In this document: positions 38,445-48,232 of the stretch, piece by piece
Position numbering within the stretch: the first letter of the stretch is position 1
Layout: the number at the start of each line of letters is the position of its first letter
Source: Thermodesulfobacteriota bacterium
Lineage (GTDB): Bacteria; Desulfobacterota_D; UBA1144; Nemesobacterales; UBA2774
Direction: 5' to 3'
DNA: 53,595 nt
Assembly (NCBI GenBank): GCA_021604765.1
Contig: BQJP01000018.1
Span: forward strand, 1-53,595
Program-made: the position numbers and the translations under genes
Notes under the pieces: model-generated
Databases searched by the model: none
Seen by the model: only the letters and a program-made list of their open reading frames with translations
What the model was told of the DNA's origin: nothing

Positions 38445-39197
38445 ATGAAAGACACTTATCCAATATTGAAGAGAGAACTAAGATCGTACTTCACTTCCCC
38501 TTTGGCATATGTAATTTTGGTTGTGTTCCAGGTGCTTTCAGCAATGTTCTTTTTCCTAAATTTAAAAGGTTTTCTGCAGTTGCAGTTTGATCCCAATTTT
38601 CAGTTGCTTAGAGAGCAGCTCAATCTCAATAATGCAATAGTCGTTCCATATTTTCACACCCTGAGCATAGTGCTTCTTTTCATAATTCCTTTAATCACAA
38701 TGCGGTTAATTACTGATGAAAGGAAAAGTCATACTGCAGAGCTGCTATTTACTTCGCCAATTAACCTTAGCTCCATTATTGTCGGGAAATATCTGGCTGC
38801 ACTTATTTTGCTGATCATAATGCTACTTCTTTCTTCGCTGAATATTCTTGTATTAACCCTTCATGGAAATCCTGACTTGGGTTACGTAATTTCCAGTTAT
38901 TTGGGCCTGTTCTTCTTGGGAGCCTCATTTTTGTCCATAGGGTTATTTGCCTCCTCGGTATCAAACAGCCAATTAGTAGCAGCTGTAATCGCTTTTGGTA
39001 TTCTGCTTTTTCTCTGGCTGGCAGGGGCTTCATCGGATACCGAAACTTCATTTTTCGGGTACCTGTCTTTGATCAACCATTTCAATAATTTTGGCAAGGG
39101 GATAATAGACCTGAAAGATCTAACCTACTATATCTCGGTGATGTTTATAGGGCTTTTCCTTGCTCATGCGGCTCTGTATTCGGAAAGGTGGAGATGA
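38445..39197 (+). CDS. ABC-2 type transporter permease (GldF-like)
   Basis: 250 residues, six membrane helices, starting immediately after the ATPase stop. The beginning LKRELRSYFTSPLAYVILVVF is the usual GldF/ABC-2 N-terminus, and the MRLITDERKSHTAELLFTSPI loop matches the conserved cytoplasmic coupling region. GAAGGGA lies before the ATG. Together with the ATPase it probably makes the exporter core; the substrate is unknown. Its TGA overlaps the next ATG. Confidence 0.93.
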   Translation: MKDTYPILKRELRSYFTSPLAYVILVVFQVLSAMFFFLNLKGFLQLQFDPNFQLLREQLNLNNAIVVPYFHTLSIVLLFIIPLITMRLITDERKSHTAELLFTSPINLSSIIVGKYLAALILLIIMLLLSSLNILVLTLHGNPDLGYVISSYLGLFFLGASFLSIGLFASSVSNSQLVAAVIAFGILLFLWLAGASSDTETSFFGYLSLINHFNNFGKGIIDLKDLTYYISVMFIGLFLAHAALYSERWR

Positions 39198-40552
39198 GAA
39201 GAAGAAAACTTATATACGGAACTGGAACTCTTATCTCAATTATCAGCACAATTGGAATAATAATTGCGCTGAATTATTTAATGTTCCGCACTGATATTAG
39301 ATATGATGTCACAGAGGGTAAATTCCATACCGCTTCTACTCAAACAATTCGAGTACTCAATAATGTGAAGGATACAATAGAGATAATAGGCTTTTTTAAG
39401 GATACGGGAGTTGACAGAAGCGGATTTCAGGATTTATCAAAAGAATATTCCAGAAGAAATGACAATATTGATGTAAAAATAATCAATCCCGATAAAGAGC
39501 CTGCAATAGCAAAGAAATACGGCGTGAATGAGTACGGTAGTGTAATTGTTTCTAGGGGTGATAAAGTTGTTAAACTCAGACTAACTGACCCGATAACTGG
39601 TGGAATACTAAATAATTCTGAGGAAGAGATCACTAATGCAATCTTGAAGCTTACAAGAGAATCTGAGAAAACATTGTATATCCTCACTGGCAATGGGCAA
39701 AGGGACATGGGTAATAGTGTCGACGCAGAGGGTTTAGGACTCCTTAGAAAAGCTATAATTGATGAAGGTTATAATGTGAAAGAGTTCCTCATATTAAGAG
39801 GAGAGGAGTTGCCGAGAGAGGATTCCATTCTCTTGGTTGCAGCCCCGACAAAAGCATTTTCCTTAAATGAAATACAGTATATAAAGAGTTACTTAGACAA
39901 AGGTGGTCGTGCGGTTTTCATGATTGAGCCTCGCTCTGGGAAAGAGATTGCCTCAATTTTGAAAGGTTATGGATTTGAACTTTTAGATGACGTTATCATA
40001 GATCCTAGCTCCAAACTCGAGGGCGGAGGTGATATAGCACCTATAGTCTCTGATTATCCATATCATGAAATTACTGAAGATTTTAGATTTGCAACTATTT
40101 TCCCCTACTCAAGAAGTTTGGACGTCGTGAACGGTGTTTATAAGTCTGAAGTCCTGGCAAATACCAGTGAATATAGTTGGTCAGAAACTAACTTAGAACT
40201 TTTTGATGAAGGAGTAGCTCAGAAGGAAGATTCAGATAAGCCGGGTCCTTTAGGCGTAGCCGCAATAGGCGAAAGCGGCAATAATAGCAGAATCGCTGTT
40301 TTCGGCAGCGCTGATTTTGTCTCAAATGTCTTTCTTGAGTTCTCAGGGAATAGAGATTTTTTTCTTAACACCCTTAATTGGGTCTCTGGAGATGAAAATC
40401 TAATTTCTATTAGACCTAAAACATTTAACACCGCTAATCTTGCAATAACTACTAAGCAGGTGAATTTAATTTTCATATTTACAGTAGTTGTAATTCCTGC
40501 GGTCATCTTGTTCTCTGGCTTAGCTATTTGGTGGAGGAGAAGGGTGTTATAA
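39194..40552 (+). CDS. GldG-like auxiliary protein of ABC-2 transporter
   Basis: 452 residues from ATG 39194, which forms an ATGA overlap with the permease stop; a GTG at 39188 is in frame. One membrane helix at each end (about 10-30 and 425-445) flanks a large extracytoplasmic domain of the ABC_transp_aux/GldG type: KFHTASTQTIRVLNN, GFFKDTGVDRSGF, a conserved LTGNGQRDM and FGSADFVSNVFLEFSGNRDFF. In Bacteroidetes GldFG-GldA is linked to gliding and secretion; similar sets occur in many non-gliding bacteria, so gliding should not be assumed. Confidence 0.9.
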   Translation: MRRRKLIYGTGTLISIISTIGIIIALNYLMFRTDIRYDVTEGKFHTASTQTIRVLNNVKDTIEIIGFFKDTGVDRSGFQDLSKEYSRRNDNIDVKIINPDKEPAIAKKYGVNEYGSVIVSRGDKVVKLRLTDPITGGILNNSEEEITNAILKLTRESEKTLYILTGNGQRDMGNSVDAEGLGLLRKAIIDEGYNVKEFLILRGEELPREDSILLVAAPTKAFSLNEIQYIKSYLDKGGRAVFMIEPRSGKEIASILKGYGFELLDDVIIDPSSKLEGGGDIAPIVSDYPYHEITEDFRFATIFPYSRSLDVVNGVYKSEVLANTSEYSWSETNLELFDEGVAQKEDSDKPGPLGVAAIGESGNNSRIAVFGSADFVSNVFLEFSGNRDFFLNTLNWVSGDENLISIRPKTFNTANLAITTKQVNLIFIFTVVVIPAVILFSGLAIWWRRRVL

Positions 40553-40622
40553 GATCCATTATTTTAAGACAACTATTACTATATTGTGACAAGATGTTCT
40601 TAAATTGTTTTGGTGATCAGAG

Positions 40623-41558
40623 ATGAAATACTTTTTAACAAAATTTAAAGGCGCTTTAATAACAACCGTTATTTTTATCCTACTGTTAGGTTTTATATTC
40701 TTTCGTGACACTGAAAAGTCTATCAACGTGATGAGTGATGACTCATATTCTTTTGTCGTTGATGAAGAAGTTTTGTCTGTTGAAATCTATTACTCTAACT
40801 CCTGGGTGTTGCTAGAAAAAGATGGGCAAGATTGGTTTATTGTTGATGAAGAACAAAAGTTAAATGCAGATGAAAAAGTGATAGATGATTTAATAAAAGA
40901 AATTAGAGCTACAGATATAGTCGGATCAGTTCCTATAGAGGAAGTGGATTTAGATCAGTTCGGATTAGAGAGCGCTAAAGCCGAGATAGTTGTAAATAGT
41001 GATGATAAGGAACACAGGTTTATCATCGGTGATGAGATCCCTGTTGGTTCAGGTACTTATGTTTATGTTCCGGATGAAAAATTAGTGTTAGTTGTAGAGA
41101 AAAACTATCTAAGCAAATATGTATCTCTAACTCCGATAGATTTTAGATATAAAGGGCTTTTCGATTTTGACACAAATGCAATAAGCCGTATTGCAATATG
41201 GTCAGGCAATTTTTCCACTGATATATTCAAAGAGGAGGGCGAATGGTTTGTCGAAGGAGATGATGAAATATTCGTTGATAATAAAAAAGTGGACGAAATT
41301 TTATGGATCTTTTCAAGAGCAAAAGTTCTGGATTTTGAAAATGAGCTTCCGGAAGGACTAACAAAGTATGGATTAGATGAGCCCACAGCAGAGATCAGAT
41401 TTTACGAGGATGATCAGATTCATGGCGTGGTTTTTGGTAAAAGAAAAGATGAAGACAGCTACTATATTCAATCAGATTCAGATGATGCCATTTATTCGAT
41501 ACACAAGAGTTTATTTAAAAGAGTGCCAAAGAATATTGATCAAATTAGTTCGGAATAG
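40623..41558 (+). CDS. DUF4340 domain-containing protein
   Basis: 311 residues. One N-terminal membrane helix (about 12-27) is followed by an extracytoplasmic region with two similar DUF4340 modules. Each has the pattern of a strand-rich unit, a Trp-containing DGQDWFIVDE or EGEWFVEGDDE segment, then a helix VIDDLIKEIRATDI or KVDEILWIFSRAKV, followed by the FGLESAKAEI / YGLDEPTAEI segment. The family is nearly always next to the ABC/GldG-like set, as here, but its role is unknown. It follows the GldG-like gene by 70 bases and closes the operon. Confidence 0.88.
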   Translation: MKYFLTKFKGALITTVIFILLLGFIFFRDTEKSINVMSDDSYSFVVDEEVLSVEIYYSNSWVLLEKDGQDWFIVDEEQKLNADEKVIDDLIKEIRATDIVGSVPIEEVDLDQFGLESAKAEIVVNSDDKEHRFIIGDEIPVGSGTYVYVPDEKLVLVVEKNYLSKYVSLTPIDFRYKGLFDFDTNAISRIAIWSGNFSTDIFKEEGEWFVEGDDEIFVDNKKVDEILWIFSRAKVLDFENELPEGLTKYGLDEPTAEIRFYEDDQIHGVVFGKRKDEDSYYIQSDSDDAIYSIHKSLFKRVPKNIDQISSE

Positions 41559-41607
41559 TTCTTGATAATTGACTTTTTTTATAGTGCTTTTGGTGGGCGC
41601 TGCCCGT

Positions 41608-41650
41608 AAAAAAAGGGATCCTGAACTGCTTGCTCAAGCTCCCCTTTTTT
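41608..41650. terminator. bidirectional intrinsic terminator
   Basis: AAAAAAAGGG at 41608-41617 pairs with CCCCTTTTTT at 41641-41650, and an inner stem GCTTG/CAAGC (41628-41632, 41635-41639) sits between them. It lies 50 bases after the DUF4340 stop (plus strand) and 39 bases after the lipoprotein stop (minus strand). Both strands have a run of T at the end, so it probably ends both convergent transcripts. Confidence 0.75.
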
Positions 41651-41688
41651 GATACTTATGTTTTTCTCACATTTTTTTGTAGTTCAAC

Positions 41689-43305
41689 CTATTCCGCTAC
41701 ACATACCTCGTTCATACAATCAAATCCCGCTGGACAAGTCATGCTTTCGTCACAGGGTTGAGGCACACAAACGGGCGGCATTAAATCTGTACCACATACT
41801 TGTCCCACCGGACAATCCGCATTATCTGTACATGTTGTTGGTGGTGGTGGAAGCGGCGGCACAGGGAAATTCAGGCTCCACCCAACTAGTCCACTCCCAA
41901 CATTAGGAGCAGGTATGTTGTGCAGCACACCCGGGTTTGTGGCACAGGTTATTAAAATAACTTCCAGACGAAAACCTGTTGTAATGTTGAATTGCCCTCC
42001 TGCACGTGTTGAGGAATCAGCTTTCAATTCCCACTGCCCCTGAGGCAGAAAAGAGTTGGTAGCAACTCCAAATACTGTGTTTGGGTTGGAAATATCATAA
42101 TTCCATGTGGCGTTATTCCCCGCAGGACCCTCTAAGCTTTCATTGTCAATTTGGACAGCAGAAGCAGAATATGACTGAGTATTGGAATATGTAACACTCT
42201 CGGATAGGCCTACTCCAGCTCCGTTTTCTGAAGAATAGGAGACATTTCCACCTACCATTGTGCTCAAAGTACTCGAAGTCGAAGTCGTGCCTACAGTGGT
42301 TTTTGGTTCGCTGTCCAAGTTTTGTACATTGTCGGAACTAAAATCAGTAACTATGTTGGTCGTAAAGATATTTCTATTCCCCCTTAAATCCCCGTTCCTA
42401 AAGAATGAGGGTATACCGTTTGGAGATGGTGGTTGCTGTACCTGACACGGCCAAAGGTTATCGGGTTGGACTCTTGTTAAGGTAGTATTGGGTGCAAACT
42501 CATTCTGCACCTGGAAAAAATAGAAGTCACTATTTTCACCTTCTGAATGAACGCCCCATCCTTGTAAAGTAGTTGTTGTGTGAAGAAAGTAATCCGATAA
42601 TGATCCTGTAAACATATTATTTACTTTTATCACATTAAGGCCGGATGGAAAGGAAAAGACTTTGGTGTAAGACGTGGAGTCTGCAAGCGCTGTTAATTCT
42701 GTAGTCGGAGAACCGTCTTGCCGCGTTGAGGTTGTAACCGCCGGCTGGTTAATGGCCCATGTTATTAGCCTCTCCACACGCTCTATATGGAACCTGAGCC
42801 CAGGCGGGTTATCTTCATTAACATCATCTAAAGTATCTATTGTGAAATGTCTGACGCCGCTCACATCAAACTCCCTTGAGACCGCATACAGGTCAACAGG
42901 ACGGTTGTCCTGAATCAATGGCTGAAGGCCCAGCACTACTAGTAAGTCGTTCATGTCTTGCGTCTCTGGGCTTATTAATGATACAAAAAAGCCCGACTGG
43001 TAGGCACTGTTGAGTGCGTCTTTTTCTGGTTGGGTAAGCCCGCTTACGCGGCTTCCGTTTAGGAAAATATCGCCATCAGGGTCGCCTTCCCCCCACCTTT
43101 CTAAAATAAACTCTGCCTTAATTGCAGGAACGACAGCCCCGTCAATGTTACCTATTGTACGAGCCTCCCCAGATGGGTTTGTCCCCGAGTCATTACAGCC
43201 TCCGATTAAGAAGAATGATACAATAATCAAGCAGCTAACTGCGGGTAATATTACTCTTAATTTCTTAAACCTGTTTAAGGCTTGAAAACTTGATACGTTT
43301 GTCAT
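41689..43305 (-). CDS. lipoprotein with Cys-rich C-terminal tail, function unknown
   Basis: 538 residues. The signal is a lipoprotein type: a hydrophobic stretch ending LIGGC, then NDSG. The body is rich in Asn, Ser, Thr and Gly, suggesting a beta-structured secreted domain. The last 50 residues contain ten Cys in the order TCTDNADCPVGQVCG, PPVCVPQPCDE and CPAGFDCMNEVCV. This resembles the disulfide-rich repeats on surface proteins of myxobacteria and related groups. GGGGGG precedes the ATG, and a terminator follows. I recognise no enzymatic motif. It could act in adhesion or surface binding. Confidence 0.8.
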   Translation of the reverse strand: MTNVSSFQALNRFKKLRVILPAVSCLIIVSFFLIGGCNDSGTNPSGEARTIGNIDGAVVPAIKAEFILERWGEGDPDGDIFLNGSRVSGLTQPEKDALNSAYQSGFFVSLISPETQDMNDLLVVLGLQPLIQDNRPVDLYAVSREFDVSGVRHFTIDTLDDVNEDNPPGLRFHIERVERLITWAINQPAVTTSTRQDGSPTTELTALADSTSYTKVFSFPSGLNVIKVNNMFTGSLSDYFLHTTTTLQGWGVHSEGENSDFYFFQVQNEFAPNTTLTRVQPDNLWPCQVQQPPSPNGIPSFFRNGDLRGNRNIFTTNIVTDFSSDNVQNLDSEPKTTVGTTSTSSTLSTMVGGNVSYSSENGAGVGLSESVTYSNTQSYSASAVQIDNESLEGPAGNNATWNYDISNPNTVFGVATNSFLPQGQWELKADSSTRAGGQFNITTGFRLEVILITCATNPGVLHNIPAPNVGSGLVGWSLNFPVPPLPPPPTTCTDNADCPVGQVCGTDLMPPVCVPQPCDESMTCPAGFDCMNEVCVAE

Positions 43306-43460
43306 AAGATCCCCCCTTTACCTTTGCTCTCTATAACACTATAGCCCCAATATTTTTATTTGTCATATATGCAAGATATATAATAATATATATCTTAAAC
43401 TGCTTATTCTATTTGCTTCTTAATAGGATGCAGTATATTTTGTTCAATAATGGAGGAAAT

Positions 43461-43691
43461 ATGTTTATTGAGATAGTGTCCAAAGATGGTGAATTAAGCT
43501 GGATAAACCTAAAACAAGTTCTTGTAATTAAGCTTGGCAGACCTACAGATGGTTGGGTCTGGGGTTTTTCTTACAGAAACGAGACTCTATGGTCACAGAC
43601 TTTTGAAACAAAAGAAGATGCTGACAAATGGTTAGAGCATGCTCTGGGTAACTGCAAGATTCCAGGTAGGCCTGAAATAGATCAAAATTAA
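43461..43691 (+). CDS. small hypothetical protein
   Basis: 76 residues from ATG 43461, which has GGAGG nine bases upstream; an in-frame start at 43413 lacks such a site. MFIEIVSKDGELSWINLKQVLVI and the Trp-rich middle (GWVWGFSYRNETLWSQ), then KEDADKWLEHAL give a predicted strand-strand-strand-helix layout, as in small ferredoxin- or TubC-like folds. No signal peptide or Cys pair. It is divergent from the lipoprotein gene and converges on aspS (11 bases). I do not recognise the family. Confidence 0.65.
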   Translation: MFIEIVSKDGELSWINLKQVLVIKLGRPTDGWVWGFSYRNETLWSQTFETKEDADKWLEHALGNCKIPGRPEIDQN

Positions 43692-43702
43692 TTAGTTTGC
43701 AA

Positions 43703-45508
43703 TTAAGACTCTTTCTCGTCTTTTTCCTTAATATCTAACTTTATGCCCAATTCTAGAAGCTGATTTGTATCAACTGCAGATGGGGCCTCAGTAAGAGGGC
43801 ATTGACCCTTTTGAGTTTTTGGAAATGCTATTACATCTCTTATAGATTGTGCGCCTGCAATAAGCATTATAATCCTATCTAACCCAAGAGCTATCCCACC
43901 GTGTGGAGGAGCTCCAAACTCAAGCGCTTCTAAGAGAAATCCAAATTTATCCTGAGCCTCTTCCATTGTGAGCCCAATAGCTTTAAATATTTTTTCCTGA
44001 ATATCTTTACGGTAAATCCTTATACTGCCTCCGCCTATTTCAACTCCATTTAATACTACATCGTATGCTCTAGAGCGTATCATTCCTTTTTCCCCGTCAA
44101 GTAGATGCATGTCCTCTTCGTTAGGTGAAGTAAACGGGTGGTGCATGGCAACATAGCGTTTCTCGTTATGGTCGAAATCAAAAAGAGGGAAATCCACTAC
44201 CCAGAGAAAATCAAACTTACTGTGGTCTATCATGTTAAACCTTTCCCCAAGGCTAAGTCTTAAGTGTGATAGCACCATGTTTACTGTATGAGGTGTGTCT
44301 GCACCAAAGAAAACAATATCCCCATCTTGCAAGTTTAGAGTTTCTTGAAGTTTTTCTTTCTCACCGTCGCTAAAGAATTTGACTATGGGAGACTGCCATT
44401 CTCCTTCTGCTACTCTTATCCATGCAAGCCCTTTTGCACCCAATGTTTTTGCAACTTCTGTGTAGTCATCAATCTCTTTTCTGGAAAGCTCTGAACCTCC
44501 GCCTTCTACTTTGAGCACTTTTATTATTCCGCCGTTTTTTATTGCACCGCTGAATACTTTAAACTCCGAGTTTTCAAATATTGAAGATATGTCCTGCAGC
44601 TCAAGCCCAAAACGGGTGTCGGGTTTGTCTGATCCGTACTTCAGCATTGCCTCTTCATGGTTTATCCTTTTAAAAGGAGTTTCTATCTCAATGTCTTTTG
44701 ATTCTTTAAATATTGCTTTTAGCATTCCTTCTACGACGTTCATGATGTCGTCTTCTTTTATAAAGGTCATCTCAATGTCTATTTGAGTGAACTCAGGTTG
44801 ACGGTCTGCCCTTAAGTCTTCATCTCTAAAGCATCTGACTACCTGGTAGTAACGGTCAAGCCCAGATACCATTAGTGTTTGTTTAAGAATTTGGGGAGAC
44901 TGAGGCAGGGCATAGAACTCACCAGGATTTAATCTGCTTGGGACCAAAAAGTCTCTTGCTCCCTCTGGGGTTGATCTGGTTAGATAAGGTGTTTCAATCT
45001 CCAAAAAGCCCTCACTGTTTAGATAATCCCTAGAGGCTGCTGCGACTTTGTGTCTGGTAATAATATTCTGCTTCATCCCCTGTCTTCTGAGGTCCAGATA
45101 TCTGTATTTCATCCTCAAAAGCTCATCTACATTTATATCTTCTTCTATTAGAAATGGGATAACTTTAGAGGTGTTTAGAATCCTTACCTCGCTTGCCATA
45201 ACCTCTATCTCGCCTGTTTTTAAGTTGGGATTGATAGTTTCAGGTGTGCGCTTAGATACCTTACCCTTAATAGCAATAACCCATTCATCACGAACTTCTT
45301 CACCTTTTTTATGAACTTCTTCACTATTTTCAGGATTTAACACTGCTTGAACAAGTCCCTCGCGGTCCCTTAAGTCTATAAATATTACGCCACCATGGTC
45401 TCTGTGAGATTGCACCCATCCCATAAGTACTACTTCTCGCTCAAGGTCCTCACTACCGAGCTTTCCGCAGTAATCTGTCCTTTCCCAATCTCCCATTAAT
45501 TCAAGCAT
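43703..45508 (-). CDS. aspS: aspartate-tRNA ligase
   Basis: Class II aminoacyl-tRNA synthetase, 601 residues, the usual bacterial length. An N-terminal OB-fold anticodon-binding domain (VVLMGWVQSHRDHGGVIFIDLRDREG) is followed by the catalytic core with motif 2 FRDEDLRADRQPEFTQ, the GAD insertion domain (about 295-400) and motif 3 GGIALGLDRIIML. Whether it also charges tRNA-Asn cannot be told by eye; no gatCAB gene is in the window. AAAGGAG precedes the ATG. It is probably a single-gene unit. Confidence 0.97.
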   Translation of the reverse strand: MLELMGDWERTDYCGKLGSEDLEREVVLMGWVQSHRDHGGVIFIDLRDREGLVQAVLNPENSEEVHKKGEEVRDEWVIAIKGKVSKRTPETINPNLKTGEIEVMASEVRILNTSKVIPFLIEEDINVDELLRMKYRYLDLRRQGMKQNIITRHKVAAASRDYLNSEGFLEIETPYLTRSTPEGARDFLVPSRLNPGEFYALPQSPQILKQTLMVSGLDRYYQVVRCFRDEDLRADRQPEFTQIDIEMTFIKEDDIMNVVEGMLKAIFKESKDIEIETPFKRINHEEAMLKYGSDKPDTRFGLELQDISSIFENSEFKVFSGAIKNGGIIKVLKVEGGGSELSRKEIDDYTEVAKTLGAKGLAWIRVAEGEWQSPIVKFFSDGEKEKLQETLNLQDGDIVFFGADTPHTVNMVLSHLRLSLGERFNMIDHSKFDFLWVVDFPLFDFDHNEKRYVAMHHPFTSPNEEDMHLLDGEKGMIRSRAYDVVLNGVEIGGGSIRIYRKDIQEKIFKAIGLTMEEAQDKFGFLLEALEFGAPPHGGIALGLDRIIMLIAGAQSIRDVIAFPKTQKGQCPLTEAPSAVDTNQLLELGIKLDIKEKDEKES

Positions 45509-45779
45509 AAATACGACTCCTTTTTATTTCTTTTATCTCCATTAAAACCCAAGAATGTTAACCTCTATCACCGATTTGGCAAGCAACAGCCATAGCATAT
45601 AGATGCAGACCCTATGTGGTGAGCCTAAAGGGTAATATTAAATAAGCAAAAATAACTTATAACCACTCGATTTTAGAATTAATAGTGTTATGTTCTAAAT
45701 ATTAAGGTAGTTTTCTTTTCTCAAACAATAATAACGATAAGTAGTACTAAAAAGCCACTAAACTGATATTGATCAAATA

Positions 45780-47216
45780 ATGATTTTAATACGAAACAAT
45801 TATTTATTATTACTGATTTTCTTACTTGGCTTAGCTCTTAGAATATATAACCTAGGCGCTGAAAGCGTATGGTATGATGAGGCAATTTCAATTGCAGTAG
45901 CTAAACTTGGTCTGATTGATCAGATTAGCTGGAACTTTGTGCAGAATGATAATAATCCCCCTCTATATTATCAATTCCTGCATTTTTGGGTTTGGATCTT
46001 TGGAGATTCTGAATTTGCTACGAGATTACCATCCGCCCTATTTGGTTCTTTTTCAATTATTGCAATATATATGGTAGGAAAATTAGTATTTAACAAAAAA
46101 GCTGGTCTTATTGCTGCTTTGATTTTAGCTACATCGATTTTCCATATTAAATATTCCCAAGAAGCAAGAGCATATAGCTTACTCGCCTTTCTAACCTTAG
46201 TATCATTTTACTACTATTTGAAGATCATAAGTTCTGAACGCAGGCCATATTTTTGGGGATATTTAATATCTAGTATTCTCATGATATACAGCCATTATTA
46301 TGGGTTTTTAATTTTGGCAGCACAGAATATCTTCTTCTTCGGAAATTATTTGAAGACCCACAATGTAGGCGCTCTCTCTTTAAGAAAATGGTTCACTTCT
46401 CAAATAATTCTTGGGGTTTTATACTTGCCTGGATTTGTATTATTTGCGAAACATACAGTTGCCATACAAGGAGGATTTTGGTTGCCAGAGCCCACACTGA
46501 AAGCCCTAACCACAACATTTATAATTTACTCCGGGTCAACTGTCTTGTGTTTAGTGCTGGTAATTAGTTCATTGTTATCATTCTTAATTCTCAAACCTCT
46601 AAACAGCAAGCTAGCTAAAGGCCTTAGTTTTAAAGAGCCCCCCTTGTCCGGCTCTAATCGATTGTACTTACTTCTGCTTTGGTTGTTTATACCAATTCTC
46701 TTACCATTTATATTGTCGCAGTTTTCTACCCCAATATTACTATATCGCTATATCATTGGAGCATCACTAGCATTTTACTTGCTGGCGGCTATAGGTATTT
46801 GTCTTACTGGCAGGCGGGCTGTGATGATAATCATGTCTTTCCTAATATTAGCTTTGTCTTATGTTAACCTTGAAGAATATTATAATATGGTAGATAAATA
46901 CCAGTGGAGAGAAACTATAAGTTATATAGAGGATAATGCTTCTATTGGCGATTATGTTGCTGTCTATCCAATATTTGAAATAGAATCCGCGCGTTATTAT
47001 AAGGATAGAGATGATCTTCACTATTACTCATTGAACGATGAATTAATCTCGATCACAGATATAGGGAACAAGAACCTGTGGCTAGTCTTGGCTGATCATG
47101 CGCGCACAAAAAGAAAGGCTATTGAGGACGCAATGCTACAAAGGTATGACCTAGTGGATCAAAAAAAGTATAAATTATTAAATTTGTATAAGTATCAAAA
47201 GAAAAAAGTTCAATAA
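45780..47216 (+). CDS. GT39/ArnT-like membrane glycosyltransferase
   Basis: 478-residue polytopic protein of the GT-C fold. Its first extracytoplasmic loop has the conserved acidic pair D33-E34 in VWYDEAISI. This is followed by NNPPLYYQFLHFWVWIFG and RLPSALFGSFSI, the usual PMT_2 (GT39/GT83) pattern. The last 100 residues form a soluble domain. It moves a sugar from a polyprenyl carrier to a protein or lipid acceptor, unknown here. Weak start signals. It precedes era by 35 bases on the same strand, but the association is likely fortuitous. Confidence 0.83.
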   Translation: MILIRNNYLLLLIFLLGLALRIYNLGAESVWYDEAISIAVAKLGLIDQISWNFVQNDNNPPLYYQFLHFWVWIFGDSEFATRLPSALFGSFSIIAIYMVGKLVFNKKAGLIAALILATSIFHIKYSQEARAYSLLAFLTLVSFYYYLKIISSERRPYFWGYLISSILMIYSHYYGFLILAAQNIFFFGNYLKTHNVGALSLRKWFTSQIILGVLYLPGFVLFAKHTVAIQGGFWLPEPTLKALTTTFIIYSGSTVLCLVLVISSLLSFLILKPLNSKLAKGLSFKEPPLSGSNRLYLLLLWLFIPILLPFILSQFSTPILLYRYIIGASLAFYLLAAIGICLTGRRAVMIIMSFLILALSYVNLEEYYNMVDKYQWRETISYIEDNASIGDYVAVYPIFEIESARYYKDRDDLHYYSLNDELISITDIGNKNLWLVLADHARTKRKAIEDAMLQRYDLVDQKKYKLLNLYKYQKKKVQ

Positions 47217-47251
47217 TCAAATATTTTGACTTTTGTATTAACTGGAGTTTT

Positions 47252-48148
47252 ATGAACAAAAACACTAATTTTAGATCTGGTTTCATAACTGTTATAGGAA
47301 GACCAAATGTCGGCAAATCAACACTTATTAATGCTCTGGTTGGTGAGAAAATAGCTGCGGTATCCGATAAGCCCAACACAACAAGAAATAGAATCCTTGG
47401 AATAAGAACGCTCCCTGACGCCCAGCTTATCTTTCTCGATACTCCAGGAATTCATAAAGCTAGAGGCCCACTTGGTAAAGTAATGGTTCATACTGCAATG
47501 AGTGCTGTTCAAGAAGCTGATGAGATCGTTATGATGATAGAGGTTAAAGAGCCTTTTGGTAAAGGAGACTCTTTTATTATAGAAAGTCTTCCGAAGAAAT
47601 CCATATTAGTTGTCAATAAGATTGATACTATAAAAAAGAATGAACTCCTTCCTATTTTGCAGGACTCTAAAGAATTTGAGGGCAAGTTTAAGGAGATTAT
47701 TCCGATATCAGCTATAAACGCTGACGGCACACAAGAACTTCTGGATACTATCGTGAAATATCTCCCAGAAGGTCCTAAATATTTCCCTGAAGACATGATT
47801 ACTGATCAGCCGGAGAGGTTTATTGCTGCTGAGTTTATAAGAGAGAAAATTTTTACCCTGACACAGCAAGAGATCCCATATCAAACTGCCGTAGCTATTG
47901 AAGAGTTTGAAGAAATACCCGAGAAAAATCTGATCAATATATCAGCAGTGATATATGTTGAGAGGGCTAATCATAAAGGAATCATTATCGGCAAAAAAGG
48001 GGAGATGTTAAAGCAAATAGGTACTCTGGCGAGAGGGGATATTGAGAAAATCCTTGGAACTAAAGTTTTTTTAGAGCTCTGGGTTAAGGTAAAGGATAAA
48101 TGGACTCATAGGGAAAATTTAATCAGAGAATTTGGCTATGGGGATTGA
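47252..48148 (+). CDS. era: GTPase Era
   Basis: Ribosome-associated GTPase needed for 16S rRNA maturation and 30S assembly. 298 residues: G domain with GRPNVGKST (P-loop), the switch region with NTTRNRI, DTPGIHK and NKID, then a KH domain at the C-terminus with IIGKKGEMLKQIG and the closing WVKVKDKW. All nucleotide-binding motifs are complete. GGAG lies upstream of ATG 47252. The TIR module starts 84 bases after its stop. Confidence 0.97.
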   Translation: MNKNTNFRSGFITVIGRPNVGKSTLINALVGEKIAAVSDKPNTTRNRILGIRTLPDAQLIFLDTPGIHKARGPLGKVMVHTAMSAVQEADEIVMMIEVKEPFGKGDSFIIESLPKKSILVVNKIDTIKKNELLPILQDSKEFEGKFKEIIPISAINADGTQELLDTIVKYLPEGPKYFPEDMITDQPERFIAAEFIREKIFTLTQQEIPYQTAVAIEEFEEIPEKNLINISAVIYVERANHKGIIIGKKGEMLKQIGTLARGDIEKILGTKVFLELWVKVKDKWTHRENLIREFGYGD

Positions 48149-48165
48149 GTAATAATACATTGATC

Positions 48166-48194
48166 TTGAAAATCCAATGTGCAGGTCTTAAATT
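48166..48194 (+). promoter_or_regulatory. candidate sigma-70 promoter for the TIR module
   Basis: TTGAAA at 48166-48171 and TAAATT at 48189-48194 are separated by exactly 17 bases, in the 84-base gap between era and the first gene of the TIR pair. Each box matches the consensus at four or five of six positions. This would let the pair be expressed independently of era. AT-rich DNA makes such matches common, so it is only a candidate. Confidence 0.35.
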
Positions 48195-48232
48195 AATTTG
48201 TAGAGATTTCTTTATAGGAGCTTACTAAATTT

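Noticed and set aside
45509-45779. possible riboswitch upstream of the GT39-like gene
   Set aside because: Some CCCTATGTGG/CCTAAAGGG complementarity exists, but no known riboswitch core could be recognised.
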